DNA of 64,000 nt from Kingella negevensis (GCF_030177895.1 NZ_CP123448.1:682001-746000), one strand, 5' to 3'; positions 25,287 to 32,661 are shown, counted from the stretch's first letter. The notes: generated by a model not told the origin, from the letters alone. Numbers and translations: made by a program.

Positions 25287-25772
25287 ATGAGTGCCAAGAA
25301 AAACGAAATAAGCCATATTGTTGAACAATACACACAAGCCAAAGGCATTACAAACGGCATTATCGACAGCCATGATTTAGCAGGTTGGGCAATAAGCCAA
25401 GGTTTATACAAACCCAATTATCAAGATGAAATTAATTTAGCTGCTAAAGACTTTTCACGTCATTTCCGTGAAGAAGTTCGTACCGACCCAGCAGGGAAAC
25501 GCTATCGCGCTAAACATGCTGTAAAAGAATCTGTCAATGGCAAACAGCGCACTTTATGGGCAGACATGGACGACCCCAACGTTCCTGTAAACCATTTTGA
25601 AAAAGCCTTTTCACAACGCCGTCAGCAAATTGTTGGAGATTGCTTCCAATTAAAAACCGATGTTGATGTATGTAATGAGAAAAAAAGCAGCAATATTCAG
25701 TTATCGTTAGACTTTACCGATGACGTGGCAGAAGCAGAATATTTGCGCGACTATGAAGAAGAAGCTGCTTAA
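25287..25772 (+). CDS. Third gene of HigBA-ImmA operon, unknown
   Basis: 161 residues from ATG 25287, overlapping the stop of the ImmA-fusion gene. Recognisable blocks: NGIIDSHDLAGWAISQGLYKP, DFSRHFREEVRTDPAGKRYR, TLWADMDD, QRRQQIVGDCFQLKTDVD and an acidic tail. I recall similar proteins next to HTH-ImmA genes in other bacteria but know no function. The tight coupling suggests a three-part system. Confidence 0.7.
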   Translation: MSAKKNEISHIVEQYTQAKGITNGIIDSHDLAGWAISQGLYKPNYQDEINLAAKDFSRHFREEVRTDPAGKRYRAKHAVKESVNGKQRTLWADMDDPNVPVNHFEKAFSQRRQQIVGDCFQLKTDVDVCNEKKSSNIQLSLDFTDDVAEAEYLRDYEEEAA

Positions 25773-25863
25773 TCAATAAGTATTTTGCACAACCTTTCTA
25801 AGAAGCACGTCGGGAATTCCGACATGCTGATATTGAAATTTAATCACCCGATTTAACCGATTT

Positions 25864-25934
25864 AAGCAGCCTGCAATCCAAAGTGCAGGCTGCTTTTTTG
25901 CGCCCATTCTGCCATACGGTTGAATGGGCTTTTT
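25864..25934 (+). terminator. DUS-variant terminator plus right copy of 32 bp inverted repeat
   Basis: AAGCAGCCTGCA pairs with TGCAGGCTGCTT followed by T6 (25864-25899). Directly after it, 25903-25934 is the inverted copy of 22869-22900, a hairpin ending in T5. Together they end the cassette transcript. Confidence 0.8.
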
Positions 25935-25942
25935 AGCGAAAT

Positions 25943-25996
25943 GCAAAAAACCGCCAAAAGGCGGTAAAAAAACTGTAGGCTGAGCGACAAAAAACC
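25943..25996. repeat. 54 bp direct repeat, copy A
   Basis: Identical to 27314-27367 over 54 bases, from GCAAAAAACCGCC to GCGACAAAAAACC. It contains the hairpin CCGCC-AAAA-GGCGG flanked by A runs. The two copies bracket the XRE/ImmA cassette. Confidence 0.92.
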
Positions 25997-26010
25997 GTTA
26001 TTTTTGTTTA

Positions 26011-26062
26011 TTTAACCAATTTGGTTAAAATATTTGTCTTTAATTTTGCGTTAATGTATAAT
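26011..26062 (+). promoter_or_regulatory. Promoter and operator of XRE/ImmA cassette
   Basis: Palindrome TTTAACCAA-T-TTGGTTAAA (26011-26029) lies immediately upstream of TTGTCT (26034-26039) and TATAAT (26057-26062), spacer 17 bp. It is probably the site of autoregulation by the XRE protein. Confidence 0.7.
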
Positions 26063-26089
26063 TATGGAAATTTGTTAAGGAGAATGAAC

Positions 26090-26452
26090 ATGGCTCTTAC
26101 TGCTTTTGGAAAGGCTGTGCGAAAAGCGCGGATTGATGCAGGGGAAACTTTGTTGAGCATGGCGCAACAGCTTGGCGTTACCCCTGCTTTTTTAAGTGGC
26201 ATGGAAACAGGGCGCAAAAAAATTCCCGCTGAATGGGCGAGAAAAATTGCTGCTTTTTTCCATGAGCGGAATGTGCAGGTTGATGATTTGTCACAACTGG
26301 CAAATGTTTCTAATGAAGCTATCCCTGTGGATGGGCTGCCATTGCAGCAACAAATGTTGTTGGCTGGGTTTGCTAAAACAGCAATGACGGATGAGCAGCT
26401 AAACGCATTTGCAAAATTTTTAGCGGAAATCCATCAACAGGAGACAAATTGA
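26090..26452 (+). CDS. XRE family transcriptional regulator
   Basis: 120 residues from ATG 26090 (AAGGAG seven bases upstream; an ATG two codons earlier is too close). Helix-turn-helix at ~8-60 (FGKAVRKARIDAGETLLSMA, LGVTPAFLSGMETGRKKIP). The C-terminal half is helical. The stop overlaps the ImmA start (ATGATG). Together with ImmA it resembles the ImmR-ImmA pairs of ICEBs1-like elements. Confidence 0.88.
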   Translation: MALTAFGKAVRKARIDAGETLLSMAQQLGVTPAFLSGMETGRKKIPAEWARKIAAFFHERNVQVDDLSQLANVSNEAIPVDGLPLQQQMLLAGFAKTAMTDEQLNAFAKFLAEIHQQETN

Positions 26453-26955
26453 TGAGTTTTCAATATTTATTTCGGCAGATGCACGGATATAGGGTTTTGC
26501 CTATGGCAAATGATGAGATTGAGCGGGTGGCAATGAGAACGGCAAAAGTGCTTGGTTTTACTCGCCAAAATAGGAAAAAGCCTGCTGTGATTTTGGAACA
26601 GTTAAGCAGAGTGGTAACGCTGGATGTGCTTTCTGATAACGAATGGGAGGAGGTTACGTTGAATTTAACCAAGGGGCATTTTAGCCCTGCGGATATGACG
26701 ATACGGGTTCCCGAGCGTACTTATCATGCTGCGTGCTTGGGGGAGCATGATGCGCTGGAAATCATTTTGCATGAACTGGGGCATATGGTGTTGATGCATC
26801 AATCTCTGTTACATAAAGCGGATAAGTTGCTGGCTCAATGTGAAGACCCTGAATGGCAGGCGGATACATTTGCTGAAATTATTTTGATGGGCATGGGCTA
26901 TAACACAAAACAGTTGTCGTTTGATTTTAATGAAAAACGGCTTGATATGTTGTAA
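26452..26955 (+). CDS. ImmA/IrrE family metallopeptidase
   Basis: 167 residues (ATG at 26452 after a leading in-frame ATG). Zinc motif HELGHM in EIILHELGHMVLMHQ at ~103-115 and a distal Glu in WQADTFAEIILM. Such enzymes cleave the partner XRE repressor and relieve repression. It is coupled to the upstream XRE gene. Confidence 0.88.
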   Translation: MSFQYLFRQMHGYRVLPMANDEIERVAMRTAKVLGFTRQNRKKPAVILEQLSRVVTLDVLSDNEWEEVTLNLTKGHFSPADMTIRVPERTYHAACLGEHDALEIILHELGHMVLMHQSLLHKADKLLAQCEDPEWQADTFAEIILMGMGYNTKQLSFDFNEKRLDML

Positions 26956-27126
26956 GCATACCAAGCCGATTAGTGGGGTTTCCTGTTGGCGCAGGAAATT
27001 AGATTGTTCTCCGTCCGCACATCGCAAATGCGTTTGGATAAGCAACATTAACTTTTTTAGTTTATCCGTTTTGTGCGTATTTGTCCACGTTAATTAAGTG
27101 GCGGCAACTTTTGCTTGGAGTTGCTT

Positions 27127-27273
27127 ATGATACTCAATGCAAACGTTCCAACTGTCCCTGATTTGGTGGACGAAACGGGAGCTTATGTGTTCCGAAAATC
27201 GTTTACCACGCGCAGCGGGAGAAAGGTAATTGCCAAAGATGGCAAAACGTTTAAAATTCCTGTGAAAATTTAA
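27127..27273 (+). CDS. Small basic protein, unknown (48 aa)
   Basis: 48 residues, MILNANVPTVPDLVDETGAY..., ending in a basic strand-rich part (RSGRKVIAKDGKTFKIPVKI). GGAG lies seven bases before the ATG. The 170 bp upstream hold a stem GGATAA...TTATCC (27034-27069) but no other gene. Real but unrecognised. Confidence 0.5.
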   Translation: MILNANVPTVPDLVDETGAYVFRKSFTTRSGRKVIAKDGKTFKIPVKI

Positions 27274-27313
27274 CGGGATAGCCCTGTGCTTTGCATGGGG
27301 CTTTTTTGTGGGC

Positions 27314-27386
27314 GCAAAAAACCGCCAAAAGGCGGTAAAAAAACTGTAGGCTGAGCGACAAAAAACCTACTCTTGATGAGTAGGTT
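27314..27386. repeat. 54 bp direct repeat copy B and following terminator
   Basis: 27314-27367 duplicates 25943-25996 exactly. It runs into a second hairpin, AACCTACTC with GAGTAGGTT (27365-27386). The cassette 25997-27313 lies between the two copies. Confidence 0.9.
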
Positions 27387-27415
27387 GTGGATTGAATTTC
27401 AGGCTGCTTGAATTT

Positions 27416-27435
27416 TAATAACTTTTGAGTTATTA
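27416..27435. promoter_or_regulatory. Operator of the HigBA operon
   Basis: TAATAACTTTTGAGTTATTA, an inverted repeat with arms TAATAAC and GTTATTA, overlaps the likely -10 and lies 25 bp before the toxin start. Confidence 0.65.
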
Positions 27436-27459
27436 TATTTCTACTCAAAAGGATTAAAT

Positions 27460-27819
27460 ATGTACACGATTGTTTTCTACCGTGATGCCAAAGGTCGTGA
27501 ACCTGTGAAAGAGTATGTGCAGCAATTAGCCACGCAGCAGGATAAGTCTAGTCGCATTAAGCTGAATAAAATCCGTGATTATATGGAAGTTTTGAAGCAA
27601 CATGGTACGCGTGCTGGTCAGCCTTATGTGAAACATATTCAGGGTGAAATTTGGGAATTGCGCCCTTTGCGCGACCGTATTTTGTTTGCGGCGTGGATTG
27701 ATGGACAGTTTGTTTTGCTGCATCAATTCATGAAAACCACACAAAAAACGCCTAAACGTGAAATTGAACGCGCTCAAGCGTATTTAGATGATTTGAAAGC
27801 TAGGAGTGAAGAATCATGA
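27460..27819 (+). CDS. HigB-type toxin (phage-derived Gp49-like)
   Basis: 119 residues with the RelE/HigB Gp49-like pattern: [56 protein letters not shown] and [20 protein letters not shown]. Members are ribosome-dependent or free mRNA interferases. The stop overlaps the antitoxin start (ATGA). Confidence 0.9.
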   Translation: MYTIVFYRDAKGREPVKEYVQQLATQQDKSSRIKLNKIRDYMEVLKQHGTRAGQPYVKHIQGEIWELRPLRDRILFAAWIDGQFVLLHQFMKTTQKTPKREIERAQAYLDDLKARSEES

Positions 27820-28106
27820 AACACAATCCAATCGGTTCAAACTGGGACGATTTTGCCCGCGAAACTTTTACTGCTGACGAAATAGCAGCAAGTGATTTGC
27901 GCGTTGCTGTGATGAATGAAATCATCAAGGCACGACAAGAACAGGGGATTTCTCAAAAACGCTTGGAAGAATTGAGCGGTGTGAAGCAACCCGTGATTGC
28001 GCGTATGGAATCGGGACAAACTAATCCGCAGTTGGAAACGCTGCTGAAAATTCTTGCGCCGTTGGGTAAAACGATTGCAGTGGTGGATAAGCATCAGGCT
28101 GCCTGA
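27816..28106 (+). CDS. HigA-type XRE antitoxin
   Basis: 96 residues. Helix-turn-helix in the C-terminal half ([40 protein letters not shown]) after a toxin-binding N-terminal part. Order toxin then antitoxin is as in HigBA. It should autorepress at 27416-27435. The stop TGA is formed by a DUS. Confidence 0.9.
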   Translation: MKHNPIGSNWDDFARETFTADEIAASDLRVAVMNEIIKARQEQGISQKRLEELSGVKQPVIARMESGQTNPQLETLLKILAPLGKTIAVVDKHQAA

Positions 28107-28108
28107 AA

Positions 28109-29005
28109 TCAATCTATTTGATTCATTTCATCAAACAAATACGGTGCAATGGAAATTTGCTTTTGATGTTCTGTTCTGCGTTTAAAATGTTCAATATCAG
28201 AACAAGTTTCCATTAAGCCTTGTACACGTCCAATTTGATGTAATAGGATATTCCGTCCATTATCACTTAACCATTGATGAAATCTCGCTCTTCGTTTCCC
28301 TTCTTCTGTGATATTTAATTTATCTAATTCTTTTTTCACATAACCATGTTCAATCGGTTCATATATGTAACGATTGATAAATCCACCATAATATTGTGGG
28401 CGATTTTGTGATTGAGTAGGTTTATTTTGGTACAACCTATCCAATTCTGCAAAAAAGGAATCTGGGAATGTTCGCACCCATGCTTGCAAGCCTTCTGCGA
28501 TGTATTTTGACAATAACAAACGCAAAGCATCATGTTTGCGGTCGCGTTGAAATCCTGTTGCTTCGTCAATTAACGCGGCTAAACCTACTTGAGCAAATGC
28601 AGTTAATAAAATTTCCGCTTGGTCGGCTAGTTTAGCTTGAGATTCTTTCAGCGCACCTGCTCGTCTTGCTGATAAATACATATTACACATTAATGGCAAT
28701 AAAGCAGAATCATAACCTGATTTTTTCGCGTTACCATCTGAATATTCCAGTAGTTTGGTCCGCTGGATAATGTCTTGTGTTATAAAAGGTTCTAGGTTCT
28801 TTGCAGCTAAAAAAGGGGGGAGTTTGGTCCCGTCAATTTCCAGTCTATCATTCATGCCTTTTCGGGAACGTCCGAACGCATCAAAAATAGATTTAGCAGT
28901 TAAGACACGAACACCATTGTCTAAAACAGCACATTCCAACTGCACATCGCCAATCGGTAATGTGCCTTTGTATAGTGCCAGTAATTTATCTTTTTCTTGT
29001 TTCAC
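28109..29005 (-). CDS. P63C domain phage protein
   Basis: 298 residues. The C-terminal P63C domain is recognised from EATGFQRDRKHDALRLLLSK, YIAEGLQAWVRTFPDSFFAE and the closing IEHFKRR-like helix. The N-terminal part (GTLPIGDVQLECAVLDNG, FDAFGRSRKG) occurs in the same family. P63C proteins are found in prophages and plasmids; function is not established. It is transcribed convergently with HigA and towards it. Confidence 0.85.
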   Translation of the reverse strand: MKQEKDKLLALYKGTLPIGDVQLECAVLDNGVRVLTAKSIFDAFGRSRKGMNDRLEIDGTKLPPFLAAKNLEPFITQDIIQRTKLLEYSDGNAKKSGYDSALLPLMCNMYLSARRAGALKESQAKLADQAEILLTAFAQVGLAALIDEATGFQRDRKHDALRLLLSKYIAEGLQAWVRTFPDSFFAELDRLYQNKPTQSQNRPQYYGGFINRYIYEPIEHGYVKKELDKLNITEEGKRRARFHQWLSDNGRNILLHQIGRVQGLMETCSDIEHFKRRTEHQKQISIAPYLFDEMNQID

Positions 29006-29026
29006 GATGTATCCTTTTAGGCAGCC

Positions 29027-29068
29027 TTAATACAGCTTCACTTTTTCTTTCACGATGCCGAATATTTG
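29027..29068 (-). pseudogene. Remnant of a CI-type repressor C-terminus
   Basis: Minus strand reads HQIFGIVKEKVKLY then TAA, nearly the same as the last residues of the intact repressor (DRILGVVKEKVKLY at ~29510-29550). No other part of a repressor is adjacent. It marks a recombination or insertion scar in the immunity region. Confidence 0.75.
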
Positions 29069-29091
29069 ATGATTTAGTCTTAGCAAATACT

Positions 29092-29343
29092 TCATTCATC
29101 GCCCCAATCAAAACTGCGTTCCACATCGTAGCGATAGCGTGTTAATTCGCCCCATTCTGTGCCATCTAGCTGTTGCCATGCTTGTAGAAAATCGTTCCAT
29201 TCTGGTTGGCAAGTGGTAATCATGGCTTGCCCTGTTTGTTCGTTTTGGGCAACGTACCACGTTTTTTGTATGGGGTTAAAGTTGCTGGGTAGTTTCAACA
29301 TGGCTTGTTGGTTGTGATAAATCACTTCGGCTAATTGCATCAT
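29092..29343 (-). CDS. Possible VapB/VagC-like antitoxin without toxin
   Basis: 83 residues. The N-terminus (AEVIYHNQQAMLKLPSNFN) resembles the swapped-hairpin DNA-binding domain of VapB/VagC antitoxins, and the tail is acidic and aromatic (RYDVERSFDWGDE). An AGGAG precedes the ATG. The overlapping ATGA downstream opens only a 37-codon frame, not a PIN-domain VapC, so the toxin appears to be lost. Assignment is tentative. Confidence 0.45.
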   Translation of the reverse strand: MMQLAEVIYHNQQAMLKLPSNFNPIQKTWYVAQNEQTGQAMITTCQPEWNDFLQAWQQLDGTEWGELTRYRYDVERSFDWGDE

Positions 29344-29505
29344 TTTTCTGCTCCTATTTGTCTTCTACTTTCCACGACACGACACGCGCCAAAATGCTTA
29401 CTTTGTCGCGGTCTATGTTTTCAAAATTGCGAAAGCTTGAAATCCCCCTGCCTTTGGACTGGTAGACCTCACTTTGATTGATATTGCGCCCAAAGCAGCC
29501 TGCAC

Positions 29506-30138
29506 TCAATACAATTTAACCTTTTCTTTGACAACGCCCAAAATGCGGTCGTTTTCTTTGATTTGCAGATAGGGGTAGTTGCTGTTGAGTGGGCGCAACA
29601 TGGGGCGACTGCCGTCAAACACCAGTTGCTTGAACGTGGTTTCGTTATCGTGCAGGGCAATGACAAAGCTGCCTGCGCGTGGTTCGCCGTGTGGGTCGAC
29701 CACGATAATATCGCCTTCGGTAAATTCGGGCTGCATGCTGTCGCTGCTAACGCGCAGGGCGTAGCCGTCTTTGCCTAGCTTGGTGCGGCAAACAATGTAT
29801 TCTAGGTCGTCATCGTCAAACAGCTCTACTGGTTGCCAAGAACCAGCCTGCACCCATGAAATGACGGGAACGCTATATAAAGGCGTGGGCATTTCGGACA
29901 CATTGGGGAGTGAGGGCTGCTTTTGAGTAACTTGCATTTCGCCTACACCTGTTTCAAGCCATATTGCAGACACATCTAGCACATTCGCAATTTTGGCAAT
30001 GTGCGTTGTGCTTTTATTTCTACCTGTTTCCAATGCTGCAATGGCAGATTGCGATTTGCCAATCGCCTTACCAAGTGCAGTTTGGCTCATCTTTTTTTGT
30101 TCTCTTGCGTATATCAAACGCTCTTGCAATGTATTCAT
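29506..30138 (-). CDS. CI-like prophage repressor (S24 peptidase)
   Basis: 210 residues. XRE DNA-binding domain 1-~60 (MSQTALGKAIGKSQSAIAAL), Ala-Gly cleavage site in WVQAGSW (~95), and S24/LexA-type catalytic Ser in SSDSMQPEF and Lys in ETTFKQL. It should repress both the rightward cro operon and the leftward early operon from matching operators at 30.16-30.22 and 22.77-22.81 kb. RecA-stimulated self-cleavage would induce the prophage. Confidence 0.93.
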   Translation of the reverse strand: MNTLQERLIYAREQKKMSQTALGKAIGKSQSAIAALETGRNKSTTHIAKIANVLDVSAIWLETGVGEMQVTQKQPSLPNVSEMPTPLYSVPVISWVQAGSWQPVELFDDDDLEYIVCRTKLGKDGYALRVSSDSMQPEFTEGDIIVVDPHGEPRAGSFVIALHDNETTFKQLVFDGSRPMLRPLNSNYPYLQIKENDRILGVVKEKVKLY

Positions 30139-30157
30139 CTTAATTTCTTTCTCTCTT

Positions 30158-30224
30158 GATACTATTGTACTTGCAAAAATCAGTATTTTGGTACTTTACA
30201 ATTCAGTACAATAGTACTTATAAT
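30158..30224. promoter_or_regulatory. Right operator cluster (OR-like) and PR
   Basis: Three 14 bp sites of form AGTAC-N4-GTACT: GATACTATTGTACT (30158), AGTATTTTGGTACT (30182) and AGTACAATAGTACT (30205), with centres 24 and 23 bp apart. The rightward promoter TTTACA (30195-30200), 18 bp, TATAAT (30219-30224) is covered by the second and third. The repressor gene reads left from the first. Confidence 0.85.
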
Positions 30225-30248
30225 GCTTAAAATTTTTTGGAGTACAAC

Positions 30249-30431
30249 ATGACCCCTGATGTTTTGTTAAAAGAACTAAATCAACGAGGCATGGGTGCAG
30301 AACAAATCGCAGCACGAATTGGTTGCTCCCTTACCTATGTTGTGAAGTTGAGAAATGGCGAACGGAAAACGCCGTCTTATCAAGTCATGGACAAAATTCG
30401 TGAACTGCATAAAGAAGTTATCCATGACTAA
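30249..30431 (+). CDS. Cro-like repressor
   Basis: 60 residues from ATG 30249 (GGAG eight bases upstream). A single helix-turn-helix domain: VLLKELNQRGMGAEQIAARI, GCSLTYVVKLRNGERKTPSY. It is divergent from the CI-like gene across three operators and overlaps the CII-like gene by eight bases. The Cro role is inferred from position and size. Confidence 0.8.
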   Translation: MTPDVLLKELNQRGMGAEQIAARIGCSLTYVVKLRNGERKTPSYQVMDKIRELHKEVIHD

Positions 30432-30711
30432 ATTATCCCCCAAACAAGCCGCAACTGCTCGCAATAACGAAAGACTGGTCTTGCGCCATCTTGCTGCCTT
30501 GTCGCAAAAAGGTTTAAGCGATGCCATGGGTTGGAGTGAAAGCAAAGTGAGCCGCATGAAAGACGGCGATTTAGACGAATTGTGTGCAGCATTGGCTGCG
30601 CTGGATTTGAAGATTGTGCCGATTGATGCGTGTGTGGTTACGCCGCACGAACGCAAATTTATGGCGGAGCAAATGATTCTGCATTATCAGCGTGTGCTAG
30701 ATGATGAGTGA
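30424..30711 (+). CDS. CII-like transcriptional activator
   Basis: 95 residues from ATG 30424. CII pattern: AATARNNERLVLRHLAALSQ, GLSDAMGWSESKVSRMKDGD, LCAALAALDLKIVP. In lambdoid phages CII activates repressor and integrase transcription and favours lysogeny. It is co-transcribed with cro. Confidence 0.85.
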   Translation: MTKLSPKQAATARNNERLVLRHLAALSQKGLSDAMGWSESKVSRMKDGDLDELCAALAALDLKIVPIDACVVTPHERKFMAEQMILHYQRVLDDE

Positions 30712-30718
30712 AAAAAAC

Positions 30719-30745
30719 GCCCTGAATGCACAAGGCAAACAGGGC
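30719..30745 (+). promoter_or_regulatory. Leader hairpin
   Basis: GCCCTG pairs with CAGGGC across a 15 nt loop and is followed by AAGTG, in the gap after the CII-like gene. Same type as the hairpins at 18570 and 31012. Confidence 0.5.
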
Positions 30746-30798
30746 AAGTGAGTTATGTTTAAAACAACCGTCTTCATAAGCAACGGAGCGTAAATTAG

Positions 30799-30999
30799 AT
30801 GAAACAACAGAATGCCAAAACATCTCGGTTCCCTTTATCAGCGATGAGTGAAGTGGAAATTTTAACTCATTTCAAACGCTATCGCTTTAAAGATAAATCG
30901 GGACATGACTTGGAAATGTGCGCTGATTTTTTAGATTTAGTGCATTACGCCAAACAAAGCCCACTTCAACGACTGATACGCTGGTTACGCCAACGTTAA
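30799..30999 (+). CDS. Small basic phage protein
   Basis: 66 residues with a basic C-terminus (QSPLQRLIRWLRQR) and the segment MSEVEILTHFKRYRFKDKSG. GGAGCG lies eight bases before the ATG. Family unknown. Confidence 0.55.
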   Translation: MKQQNAKTSRFPLSAMSEVEILTHFKRYRFKDKSGHDLEMCADFLDLVHYAKQSPLQRLIRWLRQR

Positions 31000-31011
31000 C
31001 CCAAAGGAAAA

Positions 31012-31031
31012 GCCCACGCGCTAACGTGGGC
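31012..31031 (+). promoter_or_regulatory. Leader hairpin before AntA gene
   Basis: GCCCACG-CGCTAA-CGTGGGC followed by AAGTT, 33 bases before the antirepressor start. It is part of the recurring hairpin family. Confidence 0.55.
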
Positions 31032-31063
31032 AAGTTAAATATCTGTATGTGAATAGGTGAATT

Positions 31064-31801
31064 ATGAACAATCTACCCGAAATAATCAAGCAAAACTTTT
31101 CAGGCAGCCTGAAAAATGGTGTCAATGCGCGTGAACTTCATGCGTTTTTAGAAAGCCGTCAGGATTTTTCCACATGGATTAAAAACCGTATTGTGGATTA
31201 TGGATTTATTGTAAATCAAGATTTTATCTCACTCCATAAAATTGTGGAGCGAGAAACAGGCGCAACACGCCGCATTGAATACTTCCTTTCACTAGACATG
31301 GCAAAAGAGCTCTCCATGGTGGAACGCAACGCAAAAGGCAAACAAGCGCGGCAATATTTCATTGAATGCGAAAAACAACTTTCAGGCAGCCTGAAACCCA
31401 CCTTGCCACAAAACTACAAAGAAGCCTTGCTGGACTTGGTGGCGCAAGTAGAAGCTAACGAAAAGCTGCAACAACAAATCACTGCCAACGCGCCAAAAGT
31501 AGCGTTTGCCGATGCAGTAGGCGATAGCGATGATGTGATTTTAATCCGCGATTTAGCCAAATTGCTGAAACAAAACGGCGTGGAGATAGGCGAGCGTAGA
31601 TTGTTTGTTTGGTTGCGCGAAAACGGCTATTTAACGCTGGATAACAAAGCCACACAACGCAGCATGAATTTAGGCGTATTCCGCATGACAGAAAGCATGA
31701 TTGCCACGCCACAAGGTAACCAACTACGCCTGACGACCAAAGTAACAGGCAAAGGGCAACAATATTTTTTAAAACGGTTTAAAACAGAAAAGGCAGCCTG
31801 A
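31064..31801 (+). CDS. AntA/KilAC-type antirepressor
   Basis: 245 residues. AntA/AntB domain 1-~110: VNARELHAFLESRQDFSTWI, LDMAKELSMVERNAKGKQAR, QYFIECEKQL. KilAC/ANT domain ~125-240: DDVILIRDLAKLLKQNGVEI, GERRLFVWLRENGYL, TKVTGKGQQYFLKRF. It should interfere with repression on phage induction. Two DUS copies are built into the reading frame as GSLK. Confidence 0.9.
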   Translation: MNNLPEIIKQNFSGSLKNGVNARELHAFLESRQDFSTWIKNRIVDYGFIVNQDFISLHKIVERETGATRRIEYFLSLDMAKELSMVERNAKGKQARQYFIECEKQLSGSLKPTLPQNYKEALLDLVAQVEANEKLQQQITANAPKVAFADAVGDSDDVILIRDLAKLLKQNGVEIGERRLFVWLRENGYLTLDNKATQRSMNLGVFRMTESMIATPQGNQLRLTTKVTGKGQQYFLKRFKTEKAA

Positions 31802-31803
31802 AA

Positions 31804-32661
31804 ATGAGCATGATGTTAATGGTAAAAGCGATGTCGCTTGAAGTGGGCAACCCAACACGAAAATTGGTGTTGATGAAACTGGCAGACCAAGCAAACGATA
31901 AAGGCGAGTGCTACCCAAGTTACAGCACGATTGCAAAGGCTGCTGAATGCTCCAAACGCAGCGCAATGACACACGTTGAGCAACTAGAAAAAGATGGTTT
32001 TTTGATTATCCAACGCCGAAAAGTTAAAGACAATCAAAATTTGAGCAATGTGTACATTTTGACTTTGGATAAAGCGCAACAACCTAGTGAAAATTCTGCA
32101 CTAGGGGGTAGTGAAAATATTTCACTAGGTAGTGAAAATTCTGCACTAGGTAGTGAAAATTCTGCACTAGGTAGTGAAAATTCTGCACTAGGTAGTGAAA
32201 CCGTTGCACTAGGGGGTAGTGAAAATATTTCACCCAAACCAGTCAATAATAACCAGTCAATGAACCAGTCAATGAACCAAGAGGGTGTTACGCGCAAAAC
32301 GCGTACCACAAAATCCCTCCATGCAGATGACTTGAACGCATTGCTGAATTTGGGCGTGGATAAACAAATCGCCCAAGACTGGTTGCAGACACGCAAAGAC
32401 AAACGTGCTGGCAGCTTAACGCCGACCGTTGTCGCAGGTTTGCAGCGTGAAGCTGCTAAAGCTGGATTAACCGTACCGCAAGCGGTGCAAGTGGCAGCCG
32501 AGCGTAACTGGGCGCGGTTTGTGGCAAGTTATCTGCACAACGAACAACAAGGGTTTTCATGCAGCCTGAAACCGCAAGGCAACCGTATCACACGAACACA
32601 CAAACACGGCGAAGAAGCTAAAAGCGGTTTAGCGCGTGATGTTTTGAAAGGGATTTTGTGA
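31804..32661 (+). CDS. Replication initiator, lambda O-like helix-turn-helix protein
   Basis: 285 residues. N-terminal winged helix (~1-90: KLVLMKLADQANDKGECYPS, TIAKAAECSKRSAMTHVEQL, NVYILTLD). The middle contains Ser-Glu-Asn-rich repeats (GSENSALGSENSALG) encoded by DNA iterons, then Asn/Gln repeats (NNNQSMNQSMN), and a C-terminal domain probably contacting the helicase loader. Its stop overlaps the DnaC-like start. Like lambda O, the gene carries its own origin. Confidence 0.88.
   Translation: MSMMLMVKAMSLEVGNPTRKLVLMKLADQANDKGECYPSYSTIAKAAECSKRSAMTHVEQLEKDGFLIIQRRKVKDNQNLSNVYILTLDKAQQPSENSALGGSENISLGSENSALGSENSALGSENSALGSETVALGGSENISPKPVNNNQSMNQSMNQEGVTRKTRTTKSLHADDLNALLNLGVDKQIAQDWLQTRKDKRAGSLTPTVVAGLQREAAKAGLTVPQAVQVAAERNWARFVASYLHNEQQGFSCSLKPQGNRITRTHKHGEEAKSGLARDVLKGIL
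32085..32280 (+). other. Probable phage replication origin (iterons)
   Basis: Seven 19 bp iterons of type TAGTGAAAATTCTGCACTA begin at 32085, 32109, 32130, 32151, 32172, 32193 and 32217; each has inverted ends TAGTG/CACTA. They are followed by three or four 12 bp repeats AACCAGTCAATG (32238-32280). The arrangement inside an O-like gene is that of lambda ori. Confidence 0.8.

Noticed and set aside
29347..29510. Short frame (...VYQSKGRGISSFRNF..., ending WKVEDK) after cI
   Set aside because: It has only a TTG start overlapping the cI stop and may be a gene fragment; support is too weak for a feature.
32085..32235. Possible CRISPR array
   Set aside because: 19 bp units with 2-5 bp gaps inside an initiator gene are origin iterons, and no cas genes are present.
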